Source of the DNA: Cladosporium sp. IMV 00045
Lineage: Eukaryota > Ascomycota > Dothideomycetes > Cladosporiales > Cladosporiaceae
Assembly (NCBI GenBank): GCA_001931905.2
Contig: MSJI02000664.1
Span: forward strand, 62,001-126,000
Reading direction: 5' to 3'
DNA: 64,000 bases
Made by a program: the position numbers and the translations under genes
Shown here: in pieces, positions 1-10,772 of the stretch
Numbering within the stretch: the first letter of the stretch is position 1
How the letters are laid out: the number at the start of each line of letters is the position of its first letter
The notes under the pieces: generated by a model
Databases searched by the model: none
What the model saw: only the letters and a program-made list of their open reading frames with translations
Told to the model about the DNA's origin: nothing

Positions 1-991
1 TGCAAGCTCCCGACTGTCCCATTCCAGGTGAAGATTGGACAAGACCCGAGGAGCGGTCGATTTTGCTCGATAATACGTTCAAGGACTGCTGCCACCTGTG
101 GGCCTTGATGCATGAATTGGCTATACTGTATTGCAAAGATCCTGAAGCACCATTGGCCAAGCAATGCACACTTCCGTTCGCAGAACGCAAGTATCGAGAA
201 ATCTTGGAATGGTCTAAGACTCTTTCAGTTCCAGCACAAGACAGCCATGGGGCGTTGGGTCGACATTTGGTATTTCGGTGAGTAGGGTCATCTTTAGATT
301 CAAGAGATTTGTGTATGCTGAATCTGGTCTAGCATGCACTTGCATGGGTCGATCATGGACATTTTTCGACCTTTCATCGACCAATTTCTCTCCCTCAGCA
401 CTTTCTCCGCCTTAGACGCGACGCCCGAAGCCGTCTTTCTGGCCTCATTGAACCAACTCAAACACCTAGCGCTCGTTTTTTACTCAAACTTCCCTGAAGC
501 CAAATATTCAACTCAATGGCAACATGTAAGTACCAATCACTCGGCATCTCGCTGTCTGCGCTTCCGGTCAAACCTCACGATGACAGGCTAACTCATTGTC
601 GAAGGCGTGCCTCTACATCGCCAATGCCACAGTCCGCAACTCTTTGGACCCCGATTGGAAGTTCTACTTTCTCCTTTCCCTACAAGGATATCTGAACTTC
701 ACGGTCGGGTACCCCTTCACGCGAATGGTGTTCACCAGTCTGCTGTCCATAGCCGTGAGCAAAGGCAGGATGCCGATGATCGCGGCAAAAAGGCTGTACG
801 ATGAGATGGTGGCCATCACCACTGAGTTTGACCCGAACAGCAGCTTCTTATCAAATGGGAAGATCATCGTCGATCAGGAAGCAGCGATGAGTGGGCAACA
901 GATAGCGCACATGGACGATCTCGCCGAGGATTTGACGTTCAGAATGGCCTGCGATGATTTTCTGGAACTCGCTCCTGCGGACAACGAATGA
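1..991 (+). CDS. Fungal-specific transcription factor, C-terminal part (5' truncated by window edge)
   Basis: Three exons can be joined in frame: <1-277, 333-525 and 587-991, with GT..AG introns of 55 and 61 nt. The first exon stays open to the left edge. The protein carries the signature of the fungal-specific transcription factor middle/C-terminal domain: a helical LWALMHELAILYC segment, an AERKYREILEW segment, MHLHGSIMDIFRPF, and a LNQLKHLALVFYSNFPEA segment. These regions follow an N-terminal Zn2Cys6 cluster in family members, but the cluster lies outside the window. It is presumably a nuclear regulator; its target pathway cannot be inferred. The ATG at 334 is an internal methionine, not a start. 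Confidence 0.8.
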
Positions 992-1136
992 AAGGCAAGG
1001 TCTTGTCACTTAGCGTCTGTGTTTCATTACATTATTTGCTTTCCAGCGTTTCTTGACACGCAGAAGCACGGTGACATTGCTAAAACTGAGTATCAAGCCC
1101 CATTCGACCCATCTATTCGACCTCCCAACCTCTAAT

Positions 1137-2711
1137 CTACATTTCGTTATGCCGCCGTCCAAACGTGGACAAGGTAAAACCTGAATCACTTTGCAATCTA
1201 CCTCTTTCTCGTGAGTCGCTAGAGACGCGAACGTAGGTTGCGCCCTTCGCAGACTCCAGCAATTCTGCAGAGAGGGTATCTTTCTTACCAGCGCACCCTG
1301 CGCAATGCTCAGTAGTGTTGTCTTTTCGGCCTAGCCACCAAGTCGCCACCCAGCAAAACAGCGTCCAGCAGGAGCTTATGAATACGATATCCGCCAGCAC
1401 GACCGCGAAGAGCAGATTGAATATACTTTTCTCCTTGGGCACAGAGCAGAGGTATTGCGATAACAGGGTCGTGTACTTTGGTGTGCGTAGAGGCTGTGTA
1501 AGATTCTCGGTCTCAGGATCGAAGTATGTCGGAATTGTGCCGAGGTTTGGTCGTGGTTTGCCATCCAGTGACAGCTTGTAGGCGTCCACTGCCAGAACAC
1601 TGTTGTTTACAGACTGTAGGTACTGTAGCCCTTGCGCACTCGCGAGGGCGTTCGTCTCCTGGTTGTCTTCCGTAGGGTTGAAGTCAGAGAGAAGCAACGA
1701 ATAGTAAGATTTGCCGAAAACGTCAACAGCAGCGCTAATGTTGGGTAGTCCGTAGTACTTGGTCGTGTCAGGATTCCACTCATCCCTCCAATCCTGCATG
1801 GTATCTGGAGAAGGTATGAATGCAAGCCAGCCCTGGTTGTCGGAAATAGAGAACCCGATCTTGAAGAACATGATGCTCTCATAATCCGTTACAGACTCAT
1901 TCCTGGTCAGAGTGATGGTTCCAGATCCCCAGGAAGCAGTCGATTTCTCAATGTTCTTGTCGCCCTTCACGGGTACAGACCAACCCATCGATTCGCTGAG
2001 TTTGAGGTACCAGGATTGGGTGATCTGCGCACCGAGCCACCTTCCCGGATGCATAGAATCATTCGATGCTAGAAAGGTATTGGTGATCTCATTACGCCGC
2101 GAAATAGGCGGAAGTCGAGATGTGAAGTTGACCATGAGCGGACCGAGCACGGTATCCATCGTGCACTCGACAGTGGAGCGCGCTTCAGTGGCAGCCCATG
2201 CCCAGAAGTTTCTCGGAAGCCTGGACTCGTCTGATCTGAGCAGATCGATGACGATCGTTCGGACGTGGCAGTCCCTGATGGTGCTATTCTTGTAAGCAGC
2301 CGTCAGCGGGATGTTGTTCGCAACGCTGCCTGTCATTGAGTCGACATTTGCGTTGACATCCGTTGAGACGGCACCGCTGTCTTCTTTCTCGACGTAGCGA
2401 AAGCGTTCGATCGTGTATCTGAATCCCTGGTTTGTCGTCATATAATCACCACCGATGACTAAAAGCGAAGCCTGGCAAGCGGTCTCCAGCTCGTTGGCCC
2501 AGGCAAAGGGTCGCTTTTGAAACCATTTCAAAGAGCTCTCGGTGGTGTTTGGATCGGTGGTATAGATAGACTGAAGCTGGTAGCCATTCCCCGCCACTGC
2601 AACGAAAGTGAAGAAGGTCACCAGGATCGCCCCACCTGCAAGAATGATCCACGTGAAGTGCGACGGAAACCGTCGTGTCACAGGATAAGCAAACACTGAT
2701 GTCGCTGCCAT
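1137..2711 (-). CDS. Fungal membrane protein of unknown function, two transmembrane segments
   Basis: Single-exon gene of 524 residues when started at the ATG at 2711; the frame extends upstream only to a GTG at 2786. There is an N-terminal hydrophobic segment (about residues 19-41), a long central region with many N-x-S/T sequons, a second hydrophobic segment (about 431-461), and a charged C-terminal tail of about 60 residues. This resembles a widespread family of uncharacterised fungal plasma-membrane or secretory-pathway proteins with a glycosylated lumenal or extracellular loop. No catalytic motif is visible. It is transcribed convergently toward the upstream transcription factor and divergently from the F-box gene. 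Confidence 0.72.
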   Translation of the reverse strand: MAATSVFAYPVTRRFPSHFTWIILAGGAILVTFFTFVAVAGNGYQLQSIYTTDPNTTESSLKWFQKRPFAWANELETACQASLLVIGGDYMTTNQGFRYTIERFRYVEKEDSGAVSTDVNANVDSMTGSVANNIPLTAAYKNSTIRDCHVRTIVIDLLRSDESRLPRNFWAWAATEARSTVECTMDTVLGPLMVNFTSRLPPISRRNEITNTFLASNDSMHPGRWLGAQITQSWYLKLSESMGWSVPVKGDKNIEKSTASWGSGTITLTRNESVTDYESIMFFKIGFSISDNQGWLAFIPSPDTMQDWRDEWNPDTTKYYGLPNISAAVDVFGKSYYSLLLSDFNPTEDNQETNALASAQGLQYLQSVNNSVLAVDAYKLSLDGKPRPNLGTIPTYFDPETENLTQPLRTPKYTTLLSQYLCSVPKEKSIFNLLFAVVLADIVFISSCWTLFCWVATWWLGRKDNTTEHCAGCAGKKDTLSAELLESAKGATYVRVSSDSRERGRLQSDSGFTLSTFGRRHNEM

Positions 2712-3522
2712 GCTGTGCCACGGGATATGGCGTTTCGATCTAACACTTGGACAGAAAACAGAACGCTGGATAACAAGGGGAATCACTATGCGAGGATGAT
2801 GGGCTGAAGAGCAGGATTCAGGAGTGTGAACCTGTCGGCGTATATTACTCAGGATGTAGGCGCTCGCTCATATTCTTGGCTTCGCTTCTCATGCATGGAA
2901 GCGCGCGCTATAAATACTCCGTGGGAACGTCAACCAGCCATGGTCAGGCAAAGTGGCTTCTTATCACGATAACTATTTTCGCATTGCCTCTATCGTTGTG
3001 CCTCGTCTTTCCCAAGTGAGACAGACATTCACCTTGAATTAGTGGCGTTGAACAATGAGAGGAAAACAGATTCTTCAAACAGGGGCACAAGTTCCTGTGG
3101 GTGGGTACGCGTAGGGCGCGTACCATCTGGCGTAATACACTCGAGAGATCGGAGAGCGTATATAGAAGATCGAACAGCTAATTCGAGAACGACTAGGGCC
3201 AGATGCCAATCGTGTGAGAATTTCATGTTGCTAATGTAAGTAATAGAACTGACGAGAGACCGAAGATCCGGTCCGCGGTAAGACTTGCCTCTCCATTCGA
3301 TGGCGTCAACTTCACTTCGGCATTGCCCCGCGCCTTCCCCACGTTCCATCTGCGCGGCGATAAGAGGTCATTATCGCCAATCGCCATCATTGGGTCCATA
3401 TGAAGTGTCTTGTGCGACTGCCATTTGCTGGGTTGTTCATCTCCAGGCTTGTTGTTTCCATCGCCCAGCTCGTCGTCCAGGAATCGCTTCATTGAGATAC
3501 ATCAAACAGCAGCAAATACCAG
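2712..3522. other. Intergenic region between divergent genes
   Basis: About 810 bp separate the divergently transcribed membrane protein and F-box gene. Only short overlapping frames without recognisable domains occur here. It presumably holds both promoters, but no specific motif could be assigned. Confidence 0.5.
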
Positions 3523-5210
3523 ATGGCCACCCTTCTCGAGCTCAGCCATGAGCTCCTCCACTGCGTATTCGTTGAGGTCTCACCAACAGATTTGTCATCG
3601 CTTAGCAGCACCTGCAGATACCTGCATAGCTATATCAAGGATAATAAGCTGTTGCACAAGGACATGTACATTCGCCAATATGACCAGCCTACATTCGATG
3701 CCGATTGGGAGACCAAAGTACATGACCTCGTCAAACTAGAGAAATTACTGGACTCAAACGACCGTCAGGTCAAGAGAGAGGCTATCGAATTCGCCGCCTC
3801 GCACATCAACTATTTGCTAGAAACGTCATCGTCTGGTTCCGATGCCAGTCTCAACATCCGTTTGCTGGCAAAGCACTTCGCCGATACAGCTAATATCGAC
3901 GCGTTGCTATGCTCCAGCACATTGTTCGCCCGAGCTGGTGGCGAAGATCAGTTTCCAGCAACAACAGAAGAGCTGCGACAGTCATCAGCAAGATTACACT
4001 GTATGTACGGTGTTCCCATAGATGAGATCCCTTCACGCTCATCGTTCCACATATGGCGGCCGGATGTCCAAATTTCACCTTCCGCTTGCACAAGACTACA
4101 GACAAGACCTAGAGTGACACATACATACGCAAGAGCGAAAGTTTACGATCTGCGGCAATACACAGACGCCACTCTATGGGGCCCGTTTCGAGACGACGGC
4201 ACGCAGCGCGTTGACTGGGAGAAGGTCGAGGCGATCATGATAGTCCTCGGATTTAACTTGAGGAGATTCTCTGACAGGACTGATGGTCGCTTTCCATTCA
4301 TTTGGAGCACGCCATTCGCGGCTGCAACTCCAAACTCTTTCAGATCCCATCCCCTCGACGTTTCACCTCCGGATGAGAATCTCGAACTCGACTCAAAGCA
4401 GTTGAAGATCAGAGAGCTCGCTCTGAGTCTCGATGCTCAAGATCCATACGGTGTCACTGGGACCTGGATGCGTGTTGTCTGCTTTTTGGATTACAACGAT
4501 CTATATGCCTTCAATTTCCCTCGAGGCCAAGCGACGTCGACTAACGAAATACGACAACCTATAGATACAGAAGAGGGTCAGTTTGCGTCTGTCTCCCACA
4601 CCAGCCCAGGATTAATACTGACAAGATGGTATCTACAGCTATCAGAATCATCCGCGTGAGCTGGCGCGTCACCAAGATCGAGCTGCCAGATGCGCACAGC
4701 GAAAATGACGACGAAGAAGACGACGGTCTAGACTGGAGCAATTTCCAAGGCAAGAGACTACCAATCGTTCATTTTGCAGGCACATCAAGAAGTCTCCACG
4801 CAAGCTGGGATCCGAACGCTAACAGCAAGATCCGAGGTAAGTCAGCGATGAACAACGACTATGTATTGCTGCTGAAACTGATGCGGAACGAGGCACTGTC
4901 CGGCAAACCCCCGAAGGTCAAATCCGATGGACCACGTTCTCCATCTTCCATGGCGAGGAGCGGTGGAGATCTGAAGGCGTTCAGGTTGGTGGGCTTAGAT
5001 CTGCCAGGGGAGTATTAGGCAATTGGTTCGATAAGTATGATCTATCTGAGTAAGGTCCACTCGGAGCACGAACATTGCTGACCGTTCAACAGGGACTATG
5101 ATATTCATGGACCTGCTGGACCGACCGCTTTTTGGAAGGAAAGCGATCAGATGGAAGACCAGGATACAAATTTCACGCCTCCAACGTTCATGAATGATGC
5201 TGGTAATTGA
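3523..5210 (+). CDS. F-box protein
   Basis: Four exons: 3523-4576, 4639-4836, 4893-5034 and 5093-5210, giving 503 residues. Introns are 62, 56 and 58 nt, and phases match at every junction. The N-terminus is an F-box (LLELSHELLHCVFVEVSPTD, then a conserved SLSSTCRYLHSYI helix at about residues 22-34), which normally binds Skp1 in an SCF ubiquitin ligase. The C-terminal half contains a conserved fungal module rebuilt across introns: LPIVHFAGTSRSLHASWDP, WTTFSIFHGEERWRSEGVQV, GVLGNWFDKDYDIHGPAGPT. This module is typical of large fungal F-box proteins and probably forms a substrate-facing beta-rich domain. The substrate is unknown. An alternative acceptor at 4625 would break the frame, so the one at 4638 was chosen. 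Confidence 0.85.
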
Positions 5211-5842
5211 CCACGCTTGATGATCATTTCGGCGTCGGGAAGTCGGTGCCGGCATTCGGACAGGACGTCTTGTCTTGGTTTGACGTCGTCCAAAATTCAC
5301 GTTTAGAACCGCGCTCTGTGGATAGCGGTGTTGTAATTTTGGCACCTTCACTAGCTTCATTTCTACCGATAAATCCCGCTCCAGTGTCTCACCTCTCACC
5401 CAAACTTTCCGATAGTACTAGCCTTTGCCCTACCAGCGTAGCAGTCTTCTGTAGCAATTGAGACTCAAGACAAGCCGCATCTAGCACTGTTGCCGTGTCT
5501 AGATCCCATCTCGTCTCCACTCGTGTTGACTTTGATGTCAAAAAGGTGCTTTCCCTCCCTATGCTCAAAGTCTTGCTCATCTTTTGCTGCTAAACCGTCA
5601 TTGCCAATCACAGGCCGCGTAGCTCTAGGGGAGTATCGTCTGGCACCCGGTCCGTGTGCCGCTGGGTTGCGCGAGGTCACTTTCCCGGGTTAAGAAAGTT
5701 ATCGCTCAGAAGAGATGCATCATCACCTCGCTCGCCTCATAGAGTCAACCACGGCGTGATCTAGGCGTGCCACGTAGGGGTTTGCCGGTGTTCTCCACGA
5801 CAGTTCATGTGAAATCGTCGGAGTTTTCAGTCGTCAGATCGC
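5211..5842. other. Intergenic region, nothing recognised
   Basis: About 630 bp between the ends of the convergent F-box gene and POP5. It contains only short frames on both strands with no conserved motif. Confidence 0.45.
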
Positions 5843-6475
5843 TCATCCATCGCTCTCCTCACCCTCGCCACCAAAATCCTCAATCCCATCCACCATCGCA
5901 AGATCCCCCTCGCCATCCACAACCCCATCGACAGCATTCACTGCCGCATTCGCCTCGCCACCGGTAGTCCGTTGTGCACGGCGAATCTGCAATCTGGCGC
6001 GTCGGATCGCCTCCTCCTCAGCCTTTCGCATCGTGCCGGACACGCGAACAACTTGGACCACGCAAGGCATCTCTGCCGACCTGAGCGGTAGCGATGTTAT
6101 GAAAGATAGCGCTGCCCAGACCATGCGATAATGCGCGCGTGAGACTCGGATTATGGCTGTGCTTGTTGCTTGAGAGCAGTATTTGACTAGAGCTTGCGTT
6201 AATTCTGGAGACGATGCTGTTGAAAGTTACTTTCACCTACCGACAAGGCTGCCTGAGACCATTCCAGCGCCGTAGTCGCCGAACAAATCTGCCACGCCTT
6301 CGCGTACGAGCCGAGAGAGCAATTTGCCATTGAATTGGTCTGAACCAGGTCGTCGAAACTGAACTGTGTATGGCAAATCCTCTTTTGAAGCTGCTGAGGA
6401 TTGCTTCGCATTTCGAGCTTCTTGCTCTGGGTACAGGACGTTCAGCAGCAAGTAGCGATACTTGATGCGCACCAT
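5843..6475 (-). CDS. POP5: Ribonuclease P/MRP protein subunit POP5
   Basis: Two exons on the minus strand (6475-6241 and 6186-5843) around a 54-nt intron give 192 residues. Pop5 is a small protein subunit shared by RNase P (tRNA 5' maturation) and RNase MRP (pre-rRNA cleavage) in the nucleus and nucleolus. Family hallmarks are the exact N-terminus MVRIKYRYLLLNVLYPE, the FGDYGAGMVSGSLVVKY segment formed across the splice, STAIIRVSRAHYRMVWAALS, and VRVSGTMRKAEEEAIRRAR. The acidic, low-complexity C-terminus is a common fungal extension. It lies head to head with ESF1, another rRNA-processing gene. Confidence 0.93.
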
Positions 6476-6805
6476 CTTGGGCTGGTATCCGCGAACAGGG
6501 ATCGGTTCTTTAGATTGACGACAAGGCTATCCCAGTTCCAGCAAGTTGTTTGGTAAGTAATGCGAGAAATTGACCCGACAGACTCCCTGCTCAAGCATCC
6601 TGCGACGCAGCTCACAAAAGACGAAGTCCTATATCTTCACATGTTCGCAATTTAGACTTTCCACTAGCGCAAAGCAGGAACGGTCCGCACAGCCGGCGCA
6701 AAAAGCAAGCCGAACCGAGGAATTATTATTTTCTTGAAGTTCTACCATTTGAGGAACTTCTGCCTCTCAATACTTGTGAAGATATTACACATTCATAATC
6801 ACGAC
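6476..6805. promoter_or_regulatory. Shared intergenic promoter region of POP5 and ESF1
   Basis: A 330-bp interval separates the start codons of the divergent genes POP5 (minus) and ESF1 (plus). Both promoters must lie here. I did not see a clear PAC or RRPE ribosome-biogenesis element, so the regulatory content is inferred from position only. Confidence 0.4.
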
Positions 6806-8920
6806 ATGGCGGACAAAAGATTCGCGGCTCTCGCGTCCGATCCGCGCTACCGCCTACCCAGCAAAAAGCAGTCGCAGACCGCTGTCGATCCTCGATTCAA
6901 ACGACTCTTTACCGATCAAGGTTTCCAGAAAAAGGCGGCGGTCGACAGATATGGCAGGAAGTTGAAGCCGAACAGTGGAAAGAAAGACATTGAGAAACGA
7001 TTTCGATTGGAGGATGAGGATGAGGACGACAACGAGCCGAAGAAGGGAAAGTCCAAGAAGCAGACGAGAGAGGTAGTCGGCAGCTCCGATGAGAGCGAGG
7101 AAGAAAGCGACGATGAGGAGGATCTGGCTGCGCATGATCCGGCGAGACAAGGTGGATTCGATGAATCTTCTTCTGAGGAGGAGAGCACTTCCGAAGAGGA
7201 GGACAGCGCGGATGAAGATGAGTTGGCGGATGCGACGGCTGGAGGCGAGCAAACAGAGACTGTTCCCATGGGAGAAGTTTCGAAGAGAATCGCTGCGGTA
7301 AATCTTGATTGGGACAACATTAGGGCTGCGGATATAATGGCTGTTGCGTCTAGCTTTGCACCCACCGCGGGCAGAGTAGAAAGCGTCACCATTTTCCCGA
7401 GTGAGTTTGGAAAGGAGAGAATGGAGCGTGAAGAGCTAGAGGGCCCGCCTAGGGAAATCTTTGCCAGCAGCAAGCGCAAAGACGAGACCGACGAGTCGGA
7501 CAGCGACGAGGACGAAGAAGAAAAGATCAAGAAGCGCCTGATCAAGGAACAGGCGGAAGAAGGCGAAGAATTTGATGATGCGAAGCTGAGGCAATACCAG
7601 CTCGAGCGCCTGCGGTACTACTACGCTGTGATCGAATGCGATAGCGAGACGACCGCAAAAGCAGTCTACGACGACCTCGACAACCGCGAATACCTCACGA
7701 CCTCTAACTTCTTCGACCTGCGCTTTATCCCCGACGAAGTCTCCTTCGACGAGGACACACCACGCGAGCAATGCACCAAGCTCCCCGATGGCTACAAACC
7801 CAACGACTTCCGCACCGAGGCCCTCACCCACTCCAAGGTCCGCCTGACCTGGGACGCCGACGACACGACCCGCAAAGAAGTACAGAAGCGCGCCTTCTCC
7901 CGCGCCGAAATGGACGAGAACGACCTGCAAGCCTACATCGGCTCCGACTCTTCCGACAACGACAGCGTTTCCTCCCGTAAATCCGTCAGCCTCGCCGATC
8001 GCAAAGCCAAAAAGCGCGAAGCCGAGCGCCAGAAAATGCGCGCCGCCCTCGGCCTGTCCGAGGAAACCTCCTCGCGCTCCAAGAAATCGAAGGACGAGCC
8101 CGTCGGCGACATGCAGATCACCTTCTCCTCCGGCCTGAACGCAAACAAGGACTCCAAGGGCGTCTTCGAAAACGAACCGCAAGACGAAGAGAGCACGCGC
8201 CAGCGCTACATCCGTAAGGAGAAAGAGCGCAAGCAGCGCCGCAAGGAGAAGAACAAGCCCTCCCGCGAGGCAGAGGCGGAGCAAGACGACGACCACAGCG
8301 GTGCGGAGCAGGGCGACGGCCCCTCACCCGACGACGAAGACCCCTTCAACGATCCCTTCTTCAACGACCCCGCCGCCGCCGCAGCGCAGGAAAAGAACGC
8401 TCGCAAAGCGGACAAAGCGAAAAAGCGCGCCGAGCGCGAAGCCGAAGAAGCCGCTGCCGAAGGCCGCCGCGCAGAACTCGAGCTTCTCATGGCGGACGAC
8501 GAAGCGAACGGCTCCGGCGTGCGGCACTTCGACATGCGCGAGATTGAGAAAGCAGAGAAAGAAGCCCGACGCAAGGGCAAGGGCAAGGGCAAGAAGGGCG
8601 CGGCCAAGAAGGGCGAAGAAGCCGTCAAGGACGATTTCAAGGTCGAGGCGGAGGATCCGCGTTTCAAGGCCCTGTTTGACAGCCATGAGTACGCCATTGA
8701 CCCGACGAATCCGAGGTTCAAGAGTACGGAGGGGATGAAGAGTTTGCTGGAGGAGGGAAGGAAGAAGAGGAAGAGGGCGGGCGATGAGGGGGTGTCTGGT
8801 GAGGAGGAGGGGACGAAGAAGAAGGGTAAGGCGGCGAAGGAGGCGAAGAAGGGTGGGGAGGATGATGAGTTGAAGGGTTTGGTTGCTAGGTTGAAGAAGG
8901 GCAAGGCGAAGTCGAAGTAG
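6806..8920 (+). CDS. ESF1: Pre-rRNA-processing protein ESF1
   Basis: Single exon, 704 residues from the ATG at 6806; upstream in-frame codons reach back only to a TTG. Esf1 is a nucleolar factor needed for early 18S rRNA processing in the SSU processome. The N-terminus MADKRFAALASDPRYRLPSK and the repeated DPRF-type motifs are typical. A central conserved region includes VNLDWDNIRAADIMAVASSF and an RRM-like fold (RLRYYYAVIECDSETTAKAV...). A NUC153 module (AEDPRFKALFDSHEYAIDPT) sits near residues 609-641. Long acidic (E/D) and basic (K/R) low-complexity tracts flank these, as is usual for nucleolar proteins. The GC-rich charge tracts create long spurious antisense frames. Confidence 0.93.
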   Translation: MADKRFAALASDPRYRLPSKKQSQTAVDPRFKRLFTDQGFQKKAAVDRYGRKLKPNSGKKDIEKRFRLEDEDEDDNEPKKGKSKKQTREVVGSSDESEEESDDEEDLAAHDPARQGGFDESSSEEESTSEEEDSADEDELADATAGGEQTETVPMGEVSKRIAAVNLDWDNIRAADIMAVASSFAPTAGRVESVTIFPSEFGKERMEREELEGPPREIFASSKRKDETDESDSDEDEEEKIKKRLIKEQAEEGEEFDDAKLRQYQLERLRYYYAVIECDSETTAKAVYDDLDNREYLTTSNFFDLRFIPDEVSFDEDTPREQCTKLPDGYKPNDFRTEALTHSKVRLTWDADDTTRKEVQKRAFSRAEMDENDLQAYIGSDSSDNDSVSSRKSVSLADRKAKKREAERQKMRAALGLSEETSSRSKKSKDEPVGDMQITFSSGLNANKDSKGVFENEPQDEESTRQRYIRKEKERKQRRKEKNKPSREAEAEQDDDHSGAEQGDGPSPDDEDPFNDPFFNDPAAAAAQEKNARKADKAKKRAEREAEEAAAEGRRAELELLMADDEANGSGVRHFDMREIEKAEKEARRKGKGKGKKGAAKKGEEAVKDDFKVEAEDPRFKALFDSHEYAIDPTNPRFKSTEGMKSLLEEGRKKRKRAGDEGVSGEEEGTKKKGKAAKEAKKGGEDDELKGLVARLKKGKAKSK

Positions 8921-9046
8921 TAGTGAGTGGCGTCATGTAGAACGATTCCGTGTAACATTTAGAGATGAAGCTATTCTTTTGTCTCCTCACATAGCGAGTG
9001 TTCCTTTTATGATCTGAGCTTCCTGACTTGGATTATAACGATACTA

Positions 9047-9970
9047 TCATTTCTGCGTTTCGCCTATGGCTCGTCTCTTCCTCTGAGATTCGTTCTTCGA
9101 ATGTTGCCTACGAGCTTGCTTATCAAGGAACGATGCACGTTCCAGCAGAGAAGCTTCCTCTGCTGTGTTGCCAAGTAGAGCTTGTCCACGCGCTGCCATT
9201 CGAGCATGCTCGGCCTCCTCCATGTACGAAAGCACGATGGCGCTCCTCCCCACGGGTGTCGCTGAGCTATACGCATCCTTTCTAGGTGCGAGTGAAATTG
9301 GTTCGGATGTGTTCTCGATAGGATGGTAATGCTTATTTGGGACAATAGGGTTCTGTCTCGGGCCAGGCAATGTTTGCAAAAACGAAGGAAGGATGGGTGG
9401 CGTCGGATGTGGTGCCTCGCGGGGTTCTTGTGCGGGTTGTCGTTTGGCGAATGCGGATCCTCTCGGTGGCCACACTGTTTGTTGCGCACCTGGTCGAGGT
9501 GAGGGCTTTGGAGCCGGGAATCTGTTTGCGGGAGACTGTAGCGGCTGGCGCACGAAAGGCGTGGATGGTGAAGAGTGGTATGGATAGCTCATGGAAGTTG
9601 CCGTAGGAACTGTTTGGCGATATTGTGGCCCAGCGCCATAGCGATGAGGGCTGACCGGGTACTGATGCTGTGCGGGTTGCTGTGGTGGAAGTCTTGGACT
9701 GGTGTTGCTGCGTTTCAATAATCCCAAATTCGGATCTTTGGCGGCAGCTGAAAGGGCTATTGATAAAGAAGCCGTTGGACAAGATGATGCCGTCTGTCCC
9801 TCGATGTAACCTTGTATATAGCTGGAGGGGTTTCCGGAGACAAACGGCCTATGGCCAAAGCCAGCATCAAAGCCAGTGATCCAGTCTTGGGGTGCTCCCA
9901 CGAGATCGATGTCGGTGTTTATGGTGATATCTCGTCGGTATTCATTCCAGAGTTGCGATTCGCAGCCGTG
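9047..9970 (-). CDS. Proline/serine-rich protein of unknown function, 5' end unresolved
   Basis: An open frame of about 307 codons ends with TGA at 9047-9049 and has no convincing ATG. It reaches back to an in-frame TAG at 9971-9973, which could be part of a splice acceptor. The predicted protein has an N-terminal LWNEYRRDITINTDIDLVG segment, a QDWITGFDAGFG segment, a long proline/serine/glutamine-rich middle, and a C-terminal helical basic region (MEEAEHARMAARGQALLGNT, then KRRAIGE). I do not recognise a family. The frame is continuous, apart from two TAG codons, with the last exon of the histone-fold gene upstream, so the true 5' structure is open. It ends 126 bp from the convergent ESF1. 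Confidence 0.55.
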   Translation of the reverse strand, partial: HGCESQLWNEYRRDITINTDIDLVGAPQDWITGFDAGFGHRPFVSGNPSSYIQGYIEGQTASSCPTASLSIALSAAAKDPNLGLLKRSNTSPRLPPQQPAQHQYPVSPHRYGAGPQYRQTVPTATSMSYPYHSSPSTPFVRQPLQSPANRFPAPKPSPRPGAQQTVWPPRGSAFAKRQPAQEPREAPHPTPPILPSFLQTLPGPRQNPIVPNKHYHPIENTSEPISLAPRKDAYSSATPVGRSAIVLSYMEEAEHARMAARGQALLGNTAEEASLLERASFLDKQARRQHSKNESQRKRRAIGETQK

Positions 9971-10120
9971 CTAAACCTGCGGTTGACGCTCAGCGAATGG
10001 CACAGCTGATATGCGTCGCTTCTTGCTCTTGGTGGTCTGTGGATAGCGAGCATAGTTGCCTCCATGCACGCTTTGGTCAATGTTCTCTTGCTCTGCGCAT
10101 GGGTCGGTGTCGACAACGTT

Positions 10121-10772
10121 CTACGAGGCCTCACTGCCCAATTTGCCAATCGGCTCTTTGGCCCCTGATGGGCCTTGCTCGTCTACATCCATGCTCTCCG
10201 GGTCATGAGCTGCACCGTTGGTGGCTTGACCGTCGCCGCCCATGTGTGTATCAAGAGTCTTCTGGCCGTTCACCATGCCGTTTGTCTTTGCTGCGGACTC
10301 CTTGGCTTGCTTTTGCTTGACTTGCTTGTAGGACTGGGTCTTGGGCACAACGTCGGTCAGGAATTCGAGGTTCTCGACGCGGGCGACTGCGTTCGCTGGG
10401 AGAGTGTCAGTAGGGAGCTTCAAGCGGTCGAGTGGAAGATTCACTCACCAACATCACGGTATTGGATGTTCCTCCTCGGCTTGCGCTCTGACTTGACTAC
10501 GTTGTGAGACTGCTCGACCAGGTGTTGCAGGAACATCTCGGTAGCGACAGTGACCACGAATGCGGCGTTGTTGGAGCAGTTGTTGATGTCGTCGTCCTGG
10601 GAGATGATCTTCTTGACACGGGCAACTAGTAAGATGTCAGTGATATTGTTCGCAATCTTGGCTATTCTCTTGTCGAAAGGAGCAATGCGCAAGATAGTCA
10701 GTACATACGAGGAAGTGAGACGGTGCCCGTGACCTCCTTCGAAGGAGCTATCGGGGTATTGTTGTACGGCAT
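10121..10772 (-). CDS. CBF/NF-Y-type histone-fold protein (CHRAC1/Dpb3-like)
   Basis: Three exons on the minus strand: 10772-10709, 10625-10449 and 10395-10121, giving 171 residues, with phases matching at both introns (83 and 53 nt). The histone fold spans about residues 20-105: LPLARVKKIISQDDDI, NAAFVVTVATEMFLQHLVEQ, then KPRRNIQYRDVANAVARVEN. This matches the NF-YC-like/POLE4-CHRAC1 group, which pairs with a Dpb4-type partner in DNA polymerase epsilon or ISWI remodelling complexes. The assignment within that group is tentative. A short low-complexity tail with an ESMDVDEQ segment follows. It is divergent from the Clr2-like gene, 477 bp away. Confidence 0.87.

Noticed and set aside
2712..2786. 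N-terminal extension of the membrane protein to 549 residues
   Set aside because: The extension starts at GTG and adds a basic segment before the first conserved hydrophobic region; the ATG at 2711 is the natural start.
7436..8296. 286-codon minus-strand open frame opposite ESF1
   Set aside because: Antisense shadow of acidic/basic tracts; Leu/Val/Gly-rich without any motif.
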